Of a stretch of DNA of 16,537 bases, positions 5,934-14,386 are shown piece after piece; within the stretch, counting starts at the first letter, position 1, and each line of letters starts with the position of its first letter. Source of the DNA: Cytophagales bacterium (GTDB lineage: Bacteria > Bacteroidota > Bacteroidia > Cytophagales > Cyclobacteriaceae); the NCBI GenBank assembly GCA_003504855.1, contig DNZD01000229.1:1-16537 (forward strand), written 5' to 3'. Below the pieces are notes generated by a model, which saw nothing but the letters and a program-made list of their open reading frames with translations, made no database searches and was not told the origin of the DNA. Position numbers and translations under genes: made by a program.

Positions 5934-8174
5934 CTAAAACGTTGAGTAGATTGTTTCTGTGAGACGGTTGATCATGATGTGGACTATTTTCTCCGGTGGC
6001 GTCGCGGCCACGGTTGCTCCGGCTGGTAGCGTGGCTTCGGTACCCAGGAGGTTAATAGATCCGTCGTTGACTTTTACTACCTGGGCCAGGTAGACCGAGT
6101 TTCTGGTAACAAAGGCCCGAATGCGAGACACATCTCCCTTTTCCCCGATCCGGATAACATACGGGCTGCACTGACCCTCGGCGCTTTTGGTCTTGAATTC
6201 CTTGCCAGTCAGATCACGGATTATGGTATAATTTCCGGCTATCAAAAATCCATCGGTGAGTCCTATCAGGTCGGTTACAGTGCCGGCCATTTCTACATTT
6301 CGGCGCCAGGAAACATCACCAATCGCATTGATCGATAACAGGGTAATAGGCTCGCCGGTGATGTAGTCTTCCTGTTCGGCATTGCCTTTGAGCAACAGGA
6401 CAAATGCATTGCTCTTCTCCACATACAACAGTCGCCTGGGGTAGTTGCGCTCTTTCAGTTTGATCTTGAATTTCTCTTCTCCTTTTTCGTTGAGATAGAC
6501 CACGGTATTGACTGATGCGGACTCAACGATGGGTGACGTGCGCAACAGCAGCATAACCCCTTCCTGCGTGAGTACAGCGGGGCCAGGTTGGGTATGGGCA
6601 TCAGGCACTTTGCTGAGGCTGTCCATGCGAATGTCAAAAGTCTTCATCCAGCCCGGCTTACCATCCGGATTGACGCGCGCCACATAAGTCGCCTTTGTGT
6701 TTGCCTTCTTATCCGGCACATAGATACCCATGAGGTACACGCTTCCATCTGAATTCCTTCGCATTTGCAGGTTGATCGGATCACCTTTAGCCAATGCTTC
6801 CGGTGTTACAGTCCCCACGGCGTAAGGAATGGTATATCTTCCAAACTTGACCATCTTGTCAGCATCGGATTTTTCAACCGTGGTGGCCAGGGTCATCACC
6901 GCGGACTTAAGGCCTGCTGCATAGGTGGTAAGGGTGGTGTTGATCATGGTCTTCTCGTCGACCGCAAATTTTTTCAATCCATCGGCAGTGCCATAGTATT
7001 TTTCGAAGAAGGCCTGGTGTTTCCTGATCTTAATCGGTTGTAGCCGTGTGCGCACCACCTCCAGGAGGGTATCTGCAGACCGGTTGGCATACAGCAGTGT
7101 ACTGTATACTTCGGCGTTCCGGAGTTGGTTGGCGGAGTCAGGCACAAACGGTCGCGATTTCAGCAACCAATCCTGTTTGAAATTCTTGTAGTCCAGCAAG
7201 GCGAGCACCAGCGACTGCTTGTCAAAATTATTCAGGGTGAATACCAGTTGCTTATCGGGTCGCACTGGTAAAGGCGCGGGACCAACCGGTGCCTCGAGCG
7301 CCATGAGTGAAGCGTCAATCTTCTCTTCATTGGCATTCAGCTTATTTCGCAAGGCTGCGATATCTCCATTCACATCTTTCCGGATGCCATCCACCCAGGT
7401 GGCGTAGTCCCAAAGTTCAATGTTGTCGGTCAGGAAATTCATCCGGGTAATCAGGCCGTCGAGTCTGAAGGTGACGATGGGTTTGACGTGGTACTGCTGG
7501 TGGTGATAAGCGATCGGATAAGCGGTAATGAGTTTATTGTACACATCCAGATAATGCCGGGCTGAATCAAAATCCTGCTTCAGCTGACCCAGTTGTTTGT
7601 CAACATTTTGATCGTACAACAGATAGAGATCGTCAGGACTGGCATAGTTGTCATTGAGTTTGGCAAAGGCTTTCACCGCCTTATCGTAGAAATTAACACT
7701 GCGGGTAAAGCTCGCGTAGATGGGAGGAAGTTTGCTGAGGAACAATTGGGATGAATCATAACCATTGCTGATCTTCTTCATTACCACCGACGGCTCCACA
7801 AAAGGTTTTCCTTTCGCATCGACTGTTTTATAAAGCGGAGCGTAGTATTCGTTATTTCTGGACAATTCCCGATCGTCTACCAGTAAACGCGATTTCAGAA
7901 AACGAAGCTTGGCTTGCTCTGCATTGGCCAATGCGAAGGCATATTGGGTCAGGGGATCGGCCGTCTTATAGTTCTGCTCATACACCAACGCCAGTCTGAA
8001 ATTTGCATTGGGATGTTCCAGGTCTTCTACCAGGTATTCCTTTAAGGCATTGCGTAATTCAGGAGTGGTCATGCCGGCAAAGCGGGGAAACAAGTCCTTA
8101 TAACGGACCTTCTGGGCATGGGCGGCAGACAGCAGCAGGGTGAGCATGAAGATCAAGAAGAGGTCCTTTTTCAT
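5934..8174 (-). CDS. Exported 746-residue protein of unknown function, third gene of CHAT operon
   Basis: I do not recognise a named family for the whole protein. It has a clear signal peptide (MKKDLFLIFMLTLLLSAAHA) with cleavage before Gln21. Residues 22-440 look mainly helical. HPNANFRLALVYEQ at 54-67 followed by an A-rich helix (YAFALANAEQAKLRFL, 78-93) resembles one TPR hairpin, like those opening PorE-type proteins. Residues about 445-746 are beta-rich with repeated strand-turn segments of the kind GxVYLMGIY, GVMLLLRTS, AFVLLLKGN, GFLIAGNYT and INLLGTE, suggesting a beta-propeller, but no canonical propeller signature is visible. There is no transmembrane segment, lipobox or C-terminal sorting domain, so it is probably soluble periplasmic or held by partners. 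Its ATG overlaps the stop of the OmpA-like gene (ATGA, 8174-8171), so its synthesis is tied to that gene. It could be a scaffold, a sensor or a substrate of the CHAT protein. Confidence 0.75.
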   Translation of the reverse strand: MKKDLFLIFMLTLLLSAAHAQKVRYKDLFPRFAGMTTPELRNALKEYLVEDLEHPNANFRLALVYEQNYKTADPLTQYAFALANAEQAKLRFLKSRLLVDDRELSRNNEYYAPLYKTVDAKGKPFVEPSVVMKKISNGYDSSQLFLSKLPPIYASFTRSVNFYDKAVKAFAKLNDNYASPDDLYLLYDQNVDKQLGQLKQDFDSARHYLDVYNKLITAYPIAYHHQQYHVKPIVTFRLDGLITRMNFLTDNIELWDYATWVDGIRKDVNGDIAALRNKLNANEEKIDASLMALEAPVGPAPLPVRPDKQLVFTLNNFDKQSLVLALLDYKNFKQDWLLKSRPFVPDSANQLRNAEVYSTLLYANRSADTLLEVVRTRLQPIKIRKHQAFFEKYYGTADGLKKFAVDEKTMINTTLTTYAAGLKSAVMTLATTVEKSDADKMVKFGRYTIPYAVGTVTPEALAKGDPINLQMRRNSDGSVYLMGIYVPDKKANTKATYVARVNPDGKPGWMKTFDIRMDSLSKVPDAHTQPGPAVLTQEGVMLLLRTSPIVESASVNTVVYLNEKGEEKFKIKLKERNYPRRLLYVEKSNAFVLLLKGNAEQEDYITGEPITLLSINAIGDVSWRRNVEMAGTVTDLIGLTDGFLIAGNYTIIRDLTGKEFKTKSAEGQCSPYVIRIGEKGDVSRIRAFVTRNSVYLAQVVKVNDGSINLLGTEATLPAGATVAATPPEKIVHIMINRLTETIYSTF

Positions 8175-10231
8175 ATGCCCAGAATTTTGAGTTCTACCCG
8201 TCGGTTTATGGCGCGGTTGCCCTCGCTGTCGTTGGGCACCTTAGCCTGGGACTCGCCGTATCCCTTTGCCACAAACCGGTCAACATTGATCTTATTGTGC
8301 AGCAGATAGTCCATCACACTCCTGGCGCGCTTTTGAGACAAATTCAGATTGTAGGTGTCAGACCCGATATCATCCGTGTGGGCCGCAACCTCCACGCGTA
8401 AAGTGGGGTTTTCATTCATCAACTGCACGACGCGTTCAAGTTCACGGAACGACACATCCGTAAGTTTATCGCTATTTGACTCGAAGTTGATATCCCTCAG
8501 GGCCAACTTCGCATCCACCTCAAGCTTCAGCAACTTTACTTCCACCAGAGGCGGCGCAGCCCCGGTGGTAAGATCAATCACCGATGAACTGAAGGCATAA
8601 CCCTGATCACTGGTCACCTCCATTTCGTACCGGTCACCGGCCCGCAACGACACCACCGTATTGCCCCCCACTTCGATCACCTCTTCGCGACTCTTGTTGC
8701 GAAGTACCACCTTCGACTTCACTTTGGTGTTGTTCATCACATCAGCCACATTGACCGGCACCTCAATTTTCTCCGGTTGCAACTCTATGTATTTTTCAAA
8801 GTTTCGGTAGATCACCAACCCCTTAACATTGAATTCAATAATCGCACTTTTAAAGTGCGATGCCGAGATGATGATCTCATACTCCTTACCCACCGGCAGA
8901 TCAATGATCACCCGGCCGTCTTTTGGATTGGTCTTGATATCACGGATGAATGTGCTCTGGCCTTTTTCCTTCACCTTCACCTCGGCGAGCAGGGGTTCGA
9001 ATATTTCCTTATCGGAAATATTCAATGCCAACTGGACCGCCTTGAATAGTTGTACCGATACGTCGAGCTCCTGGTATTTCTTAACGCCCCGCAAATCGAG
9101 GGCATGGGTATAGGAGGAATAATTGTCTTTTCTGAACTCCAGGTTGAAGCTCCGTCCTGCTGGTAATACGATTGTATAACGCCCATCGACCGGGTTGTTG
9201 TCAACCTGCATGACCATCTCAGAGGTGAGCGCATCAGTCACCACTATATCGGCTGCAATGCCCTGCTTCGAGTCGCGGTCGGTGACGAAACCCTGAACGA
9301 TATTATTGCGGAATTGGCGCAGTGAGGGGGGTATCACCACCGAATAGATGTCAACATTATTATATGTGTAATACATCAGATCGCCGGCTGCTGAAATACA
9401 TGGCAACTGGTCATCTTTCTCGGTATTCACATAATTGAGCGGAACCGGTGATGACCACTCTCCCAGGTCATTGAGCACCGATTGGTACATGTCAAATCCG
9501 CCTTTTCCTCCCAGGCGATTGGAAGAGAAAATCAACGTCTTGCCATCCGCCATAATACGAGGCGCTTTCTCACATTCCTGGTTGATCGGCCATGGTAATC
9601 GCTCAGGTTTTCCCCATTTGCCGTCGTTCCCCTTTACAGACTTATAAATACTCAGGCAAAAGGTTTGCTCTTTGCGTAGGTTCTTGTCCTGCGGTCCGTC
9701 GGTATTTTGCCGAACGAAGTACAACGTGCTTCCATCGGCAGACACTGACGGGAAAGCCTCGTAGGCATTGGTATTAATGGGTGCTCCGATGGGAACCGGA
9801 TCTGCCCATCCCGTTTTAAGTCGTTGTGAATAAAAGATATCGTGATTGCCATCCTTGCCCACCGAACGGAAAAAGAAGAGGGTATTCCCGTCGAAGCTCA
9901 GGCTGGGGCCACCGAACAAATCCATCGAATCGGCCGGAGGGATGATCTTGTCGATGTACATGGGCTTCCCCCACTTGTCGCCTTCCATCTTGGCTTCATA
10001 CAACGCATAGTTCTTCCCTTTTTCATTGCGTTGAAAGATGACCGTCTTGCCATCAGCTTGAATGGTAGGAGCATACTCTATCAGCTCAGGTTCGCTGATA
10101 GCCGGCTTTTTGGTGTTATTGTAGTACGCCATGGAATCAAATGGCGCGGGAGTGGTCACGGGAGGTTGTGTTTGTGCCACCAGCAACTGACTTGTCAACA
10201 GGAAGAAGAATAACAGGCGCAATGCCATCAT
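8171..10231 (-). CDS. PD40 beta-propeller / triple beta-domain / OmpA-like peptidoglycan-binding protein
   Basis: This 686-residue exported protein has a signal peptide cut before Gln20. Five PD40-type propeller motifs follow, of the form AP-x-x-x-ADGKTLIF: near 54-66, 108-121, 160-173, 223-236 and 276-289. Three tandem beta-sandwich units of the carboxypeptidase-regulatory type come next (about 312-398, 402-485, 490-570), each with a core such as GRYTIVLPAGRSFNLEF. The C-terminus (576-686) is an OmpA-like domain with HTDDIG at 618-623 and NLNLSQKRA at 628-636; D620 and R635 match the diaminopimelate-binding pair, so it should grip peptidoglycan from the outer-membrane side of the periplasm. 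The order resembles T9SS PorE without its N-terminal TPR. I chose the ATG at 10231 because it forms an ATGA overlap with the CHAT gene stop and puts the signal peptide at the N-terminus; a frame to 10258 adds unrelated residues. Confidence 0.88.
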   Translation of the reverse strand: MMALRLLFFFLLTSQLLVAQTQPPVTTPAPFDSMAYYNNTKKPAISEPELIEYAPTIQADGKTVIFQRNEKGKNYALYEAKMEGDKWGKPMYIDKIIPPADSMDLFGGPSLSFDGNTLFFFRSVGKDGNHDIFYSQRLKTGWADPVPIGAPINTNAYEAFPSVSADGSTLYFVRQNTDGPQDKNLRKEQTFCLSIYKSVKGNDGKWGKPERLPWPINQECEKAPRIMADGKTLIFSSNRLGGKGGFDMYQSVLNDLGEWSSPVPLNYVNTEKDDQLPCISAAGDLMYYTYNNVDIYSVVIPPSLRQFRNNIVQGFVTDRDSKQGIAADIVVTDALTSEMVMQVDNNPVDGRYTIVLPAGRSFNLEFRKDNYSSYTHALDLRGVKKYQELDVSVQLFKAVQLALNISDKEIFEPLLAEVKVKEKGQSTFIRDIKTNPKDGRVIIDLPVGKEYEIIISASHFKSAIIEFNVKGLVIYRNFEKYIELQPEKIEVPVNVADVMNNTKVKSKVVLRNKSREEVIEVGGNTVVSLRAGDRYEMEVTSDQGYAFSSSVIDLTTGAAPPLVEVKLLKLEVDAKLALRDINFESNSDKLTDVSFRELERVVQLMNENPTLRVEVAAHTDDIGSDTYNLNLSQKRARSVMDYLLHNKINVDRFVAKGYGESQAKVPNDSEGNRAINRRVELKILGI
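8841..8861. repeat. Perfect inverted repeat, 10 bp arms, 1 nt centre, inside the OmpA-like gene
   Basis: The arms ATCGCACTTT and AAAGTGCGAT are exact reverse complements separated by a single T. In the mRNA this would fold into a strong stem of about 8-9 bp with a small loop. It lies in the coding region for residues about 458-464 of the OmpA-like protein. A palindrome of this length is not expected by chance in a window of this size (about 0.02 expected), but no function is known. Confidence 0.8.
8999..9023. repeat. Perfect inverted repeat, 10 bp arms, 5 nt loop, inside the OmpA-like gene
   Basis: GAATATTTCC and GGAAATATTC are exact reverse complements around the loop TTATC. This is an ideal hairpin geometry in RNA or DNA. 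It lies about 140 bp from the second perfect inverted repeat in the same gene, in the coding region for residues about 404-411. It has no U-run after it, so it is not a classical intrinsic terminator. Confidence 0.8.
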
Positions 10232-13200
10232 AATCCGATCAGAACAAAAGCTCCCCAAAAATAAGGTGCGTCATACTTTTCTTTCATCGCCAGCTGCGCA
10301 TTCCGGAACGCTTCGTTGCGTTCCTGTCCGCCGAGCCAAAAGGTATAAAATGAATTCATCAACTCCTGCGTGGCGACGTCATCTACCTGCCACAAACTCA
10401 TCAGTACGGAGTTGGCACCTGCCACCAGAAAGGATCGCTGCAGGCCATAAACCCCTTCGCCATTCCTGATTTCGCCCAAACCCGTCTCACACGCTGAAAG
10501 TACGACGAGGTCTGTTTTTTCCAGGCTCAGGTTCATGGCTTCATAGGCCGTCAAAACGCCATCCTCTTCACTTTGACGGGACGCCCGATCAACACCTGCT
10601 CCGGCCAACAGTACGCCAGAACGGAACAGGGGATTGCTTTGCAGTTCGCTCTCTTCACCTTCTTTCTGATCCACGTCCGACAGGAAGAAACCATGTGTTG
10701 CAATGTGGATTACCTCTGCCCCATCCACGCGCTTCATGTTCTCTTCAGTAGCCTCCATCTTTTTAAAGAGATTGGTTTCCCAATTATTGGCCTGAAGAAT
10801 CTTCCCTACCTGATCAATTTCCTTTTCCGTGGCGGGCAAAACGGGTATATCCCCTTCTTCAAATCCATAAGCGAGTGCGCGCTTTGTCACGGCATCCGTT
10901 CGATTGGGCAGATCGAGGTTGAAGTCTGCAAACCCAAAGACGGCTGCACGCTTGGTGTATGATACCGCACGACGGTCTTCAGCCAGTTCACGGGTGTTGC
11001 TCAACAGGCGAATGGTGTAGTCATCGATTACCCACCGGTGGGTGGACGCATTAAATAGCGAATTAAAATTGACTTTATTGAAAACACCATCACAGCTCAG
11101 GTACAGCGTCTTGGTACCTGCAATCCGTTCATTCAGTGGTTGCCAGAAGTGCACATATGAATTGGTGTCGCGGAGGTGAAACTTGATGGTGTTGCGATGA
11201 AATTTGAACAAGCGCGATTCCAACCGATTGCCTTTGGGCCAGATCAGGAAATCGGGAGCCTGGTCGCCCCCCTTAAGTACCAATCCGAGGTAATACACGG
11301 AGTCGGCCGTATATTTTTTCTTCACCCGGAGAATTTCAACACAGGCTTCTCCCGGTTGGAGGCTCCTGGCTACCTCACTCCAATGAATCTCTGCCTTGTC
11401 GAAGCCGGACTTGAACGCATCTGACTTTTGTGAGAGGGTCTTCTCCAGGTCATTCGCCCGGGTTTCAAGGGCTGGCAGATCTACCGACAGCCGGTCGCGC
11501 TCCTCGCGGGTATAGTTGTAAAAGCGCACCAACTCTTCTTTCAGGGCAAGCCATTCAGCAAATCCCTGTTTCAATTCGGGGTCACCACTCGACAGAATTC
11601 GTGAACGAACTTTATTGCTCGCGTTGAGCAGGATGGCTTTGGTGGAAAGTTGCAGGTCATACAACCGGATCAACATGTCGGACTTCTTTTCAGGAAAGGC
11701 CGTGAGGTACTGCACGCAAAAATCCTGGTAGGCGTCAAACACGGGTTTGATCTTGGCATAAAATGCTCCTTTTTCCTTTTCGCTTAACGCGGGAAAAAAG
11801 GTCTTCACCTGCTTTTGATAATCGGCTACTACAGGTTCATAATAGGTTCTGGCTTTTTCCCACTGCCCTTGCGCATGATAGACACCAGCCAATCCAAACA
11901 GTGAACGTGCGTAGTCCGGATGATTCTCGCCCAGTACCTTCTTGCGCAATTCAACGCTCTCTAACCAGGTTTTTTCAGCCTGCACAAAATCATTCTTGTC
12001 CTGATACAAAGCGGCCAGGTTGGCGAGGGTGGTCGCATACGATGGGTGGTTGTTTCCGAGTGTGCGGCGCGTAAGCTCCAAAGCCCGGTTCAGGGTTTTC
12101 TCCGCATCATCACGCTGTCCGAGTTTCTGATACAGGGTTGCCAGGTTTTGAAGGAGAATGGCAAACTGGGGATTGTTCTCTCCGGACACCTTGCGGTCAA
12201 TATCAATCGCCTGGCGTAACAGGGGTTCTGCTTTCTGCAATTCGCCTTCCAATTGATACAAGGCAGCCAGGTTTTGCGTAGCTGTGGAGTACTCCGCATT
12301 CCAAACTCCGTAACGCCTTTCAAATATTGTCCTGGCATCTGCGAGTAATAACCCTGCGTCGCTGTAGTTGCCCAGGGTTTGGTACAGCAAGGCAAGTGCA
12401 TTCAACGAAGTGGCATACAACGCACTTTCTTCACCCGCAGTACGCTTCAGGATGTCGCGTCCATTTTTCAAGTAAGGTTCAGCAGCCGTGTAGTCACCCG
12501 TTACCTGCAGATAGCGACCCATGCTCATCAAACATTGTGCATAGACAATAGAGTTTTCACCTCGGGTGTTCTTATAGATAGTCAACGCGGAATCCAGCTC
12601 AGCCTTTACCGGTGAATTGTCACCTAACCGCATCCGTAACAAGGCGATGTTCTCCAGGGCCTGACCATAATTAAGACTGTTTCTGCCATGCAAACTGCGG
12701 GTGGTAGCAACCACCCTGGACATCATCTCGCGTGAAGCAGCCAACTTACCCTGCGCTTGCAGTGAAGCCGCCTCGCTGTTGACAATCGTGAGGTAGTAGT
12801 TATCATACTGACCCGGAACAGGATAATAGGTAGTTATCATGTTGCCATAAATCGAATCGGCTTTGGTGTATTGACCAAGACGAATAGCCAGTGCTGCTTC
12901 ACCCAGCTCTGCCATAAACAATTGTCGTGTTGGCGGCGATAATAACTTTTTGCTGATCTCATTGATTTGAGCATACACCTGGGTTGCTTCATCCGTACGG
13001 CCGGCCCGTGTAAGTGCCACGCCCAGTTTATTGAGTACTGACAGATACGCCTGGTCGTAAAGACCAAAGAGCCGCTCGGCCCTGGTGCGCGCATCCTGGA
13101 GTTTAGATAGGGCCTGCTCCTGATCACCTTTGTCCGAGTACATCACACCCAGGTTTTGGAGAATAGTCATTTGCTGAAGCAAAGCCGCCTTGTCGTCGCC

Positions 13201-14214
13201 CTGGAAATAGGTAAGTGCTTCGAGGTACAACGCTTCTGACTTGGGGTATTCGCCCTGGGCCTGATACAAGGCTGCTGTATTGGTCAATGACAAGGCGTAT
13301 GTGGTCTTTGCTTCTGGCGTCTCCTTCAGAATCGTCAGCAGTTGATCAGCTTCGGTAAACTTTCCCTCTTTCTGAAAATTGCTGACCCGAGCCGCAACAA
13401 TCTGGAAGTAATCATTGTCCTTGCCCTGCGCTTTTTCATAAATCTCCTGCGCCTTCCGGTACATTTCTTCCGCCGCAGCGTGTTGATTGGATTGCTGATA
13501 GGCTTGTCCTAATCCCAGCAACACCAAAGCATAATTGGCACTCTCCTGCAGCCCGGCCTTCTGGTACAAGTCGCGGGTGCTCATGAATGAGGTGATGGCT
13601 GACGCTGACTTGCCGGCATCCATCTGCAGCAGTGAATAATAGTAGTAGGCTTCAAGGCGGTCATCCAGGTCAATCTTCTCGTTGTCGAGGCCGGATAGTA
13701 TTCTATCGTAGATGGCAGATGCACCCGGTAAGTCGTTGTGCAAATAGTAATTGATGGCCAGGTTAATGGCCACGTCTGTCAGGCGGGCATCGTCAGCCGG
13801 ATAAAACTCCCCAAAAATCTTTTCAACCCGCTGCAACACTTCAATCGCATGGGCATGGCTGCCCAGCTGCCGGAAGAACTGGGCCTGATTCAATAAGGCA
13901 GTAGCATACGTGGTGTCTTTCTTTACCTCGCGGATAGCCAATTCCTTTTCAACAAAGTTCAGTCCTTCGTTGAATCGCCCATCGGCATAACATATGTTGG
14001 ATAACTGACGAAGGATGGCAGCCATGTTGGCATTGGCCTCGCCGCCGCTGGCCCTGTATTGGTTGAGGGCGGCCTCGGTCAACCGAAAAGCTTCCTGCAG
14101 TTCTCCGGATTGATAGGAGGCTGCACCCTGGGCATAATTTTCCTTCCATTCCTGCGCGTGCACAGAAACAGCGAATAGCAATCCGCTCAGAAGACAGATA
14201 ATTCGAAATTGCAT
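10228..14214 (-). CDS. Exported TPR protein with C-terminal CHAT caspase-like protease domain
   Basis: This 1328-residue protein has a signal peptide (MQFRIICLLSGLLFAVSVHA) cut before Gln21, so it works outside the cytosol. Tetratricopeptide repeats run from about residue 25 to 805, the last five being regular 42-residue kinesin-light-chain-type units. A helical linker follows (about 830-960), with a charged stretch likely to be coiled coil near 900-930. The C-terminal CHAT domain spans about 1000-1328. Its catalytic pair is intact: His1174 in IHIATHGFF and Cys1242 in LSACETGLGE, followed by the family's GVYGLQRSFLVAGA and SLWQVDD blocks. CHAT peptidases cleave specific protein partners, with the TPR part usually sensing or binding them. 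This is the first gene of a three-gene operon; its TGA overlaps the ATG of the OmpA-like gene. Most characterised CHAT-TPR proteins are cytosolic, so export is notable. Its substrate and trigger are unknown. Confidence 0.9.
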   Translation of the reverse strand: MQFRIICLLSGLLFAVSVHAQEWKENYAQGAASYQSGELQEAFRLTEAALNQYRASGGEANANMAAILRQLSNICYADGRFNEGLNFVEKELAIREVKKDTTYATALLNQAQFFRQLGSHAHAIEVLQRVEKIFGEFYPADDARLTDVAINLAINYYLHNDLPGASAIYDRILSGLDNEKIDLDDRLEAYYYYSLLQMDAGKSASAITSFMSTRDLYQKAGLQESANYALVLLGLGQAYQQSNQHAAAEEMYRKAQEIYEKAQGKDNDYFQIVAARVSNFQKEGKFTEADQLLTILKETPEAKTTYALSLTNTAALYQAQGEYPKSEALYLEALTYFQGDDKAALLQQMTILQNLGVMYSDKGDQEQALSKLQDARTRAERLFGLYDQAYLSVLNKLGVALTRAGRTDEATQVYAQINEISKKLLSPPTRQLFMAELGEAALAIRLGQYTKADSIYGNMITTYYPVPGQYDNYYLTIVNSEAASLQAQGKLAASREMMSRVVATTRSLHGRNSLNYGQALENIALLRMRLGDNSPVKAELDSALTIYKNTRGENSIVYAQCLMSMGRYLQVTGDYTAAEPYLKNGRDILKRTAGEESALYATSLNALALLYQTLGNYSDAGLLLADARTIFERRYGVWNAEYSTATQNLAALYQLEGELQKAEPLLRQAIDIDRKVSGENNPQFAILLQNLATLYQKLGQRDDAEKTLNRALELTRRTLGNNHPSYATTLANLAALYQDKNDFVQAEKTWLESVELRKKVLGENHPDYARSLFGLAGVYHAQGQWEKARTYYEPVVADYQKQVKTFFPALSEKEKGAFYAKIKPVFDAYQDFCVQYLTAFPEKKSDMLIRLYDLQLSTKAILLNASNKVRSRILSSGDPELKQGFAEWLALKEELVRFYNYTREERDRLSVDLPALETRANDLEKTLSQKSDAFKSGFDKAEIHWSEVARSLQPGEACVEILRVKKKYTADSVYYLGLVLKGGDQAPDFLIWPKGNRLESRLFKFHRNTIKFHLRDTNSYVHFWQPLNERIAGTKTLYLSCDGVFNKVNFNSLFNASTHRWVIDDYTIRLLSNTRELAEDRRAVSYTKRAAVFGFADFNLDLPNRTDAVTKRALAYGFEEGDIPVLPATEKEIDQVGKILQANNWETNLFKKMEATEENMKRVDGAEVIHIATHGFFLSDVDQKEGEESELQSNPLFRSGVLLAGAGVDRASRQSEEDGVLTAYEAMNLSLEKTDLVVLSACETGLGEIRNGEGVYGLQRSFLVAGANSVLMSLWQVDDVATQELMNSFYTFWLGGQERNEAFRNAQLAMKEKYDAPYFWGAFVLIGL
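11803..12432 (-). repeat. Five tandem 42-residue TPR units within the CHAT protein
   Basis: Residues 595-804 divide into five units of exactly 42 residues, starting at 595, 637, 679, 721 and 763. Each follows the pattern of an N-P-x-[YF]-A start, a LxNLAxLYQ helix and an AExxxxxAL helix, and the middle units end in LG or SG. This is the kinesin-light-chain type of TPR. At DNA level the 126 bp units have diverged strongly, so this is an old expansion and not a recent duplication. Confidence 0.85.
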
Positions 14215-14269
14215 AGCCTTGGGTGGACAGTTAGTGCCCGGTTCCGCTTACCTGACACAAACAGACTGC

Positions 14270-14301
14270 CAAAATAGAACCAATAAGGTGGCTCAAGCAA
14301 A
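14270..14301 (-). promoter_or_regulatory. Possible promoter of the CHAT operon
   Basis: On the minus strand TTTG (14301-14298) is followed after 20 bp by CTATTTTG (14277-14270), a near match to the Bacteroidetes TTTG-N19-TAnnTTTG signal. Transcription would begin near 14265, giving a leader of about 50 nt. The 172 bp between this operon and the DUF2141 gene otherwise shows no clear hairpin terminator, so read-through from DUF2141 cannot be excluded. Confidence 0.4.
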
Positions 14302-14386
14302 CCATCCGACTAAATGGGTTATAAATAGCACAAAAGGAGTACTTGGAGCGGTAGTAACGGACGAGAATTGCACCAATATCCCTGAA

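Noticed and set aside
8999-9023. Intrinsic terminator
   Set aside because: The hairpin is AT-rich, has no following T-run on either strand, and lies in the middle of a gene.
10232-10258. Nine extra N-terminal residues on the OmpA-like protein
   Set aside because: They would push the signal peptide inward, and the ATGA overlap at 10231-10228 gives a better coupled start.
11803-12432. DNA tandem repeat of 126 bp units
   Set aside because: The periodicity is clear only in the protein. The DNA units have diverged too far to be a recent expansion, so I list it as a protein-level repeat.
10228-14214. CHAT-TPR protein as the Craspase protease of a type III-E CRISPR system
   Set aside because: No cas gene and no direct-repeat array is present, and the protein has a signal peptide, unlike the cytosolic Craspase subunit.
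5934-14214. Recent horizontal transfer of the CHAT operon
   Set aside because: No mobile element, integrase, tRNA junction or obvious base-composition shift is visible at either edge.
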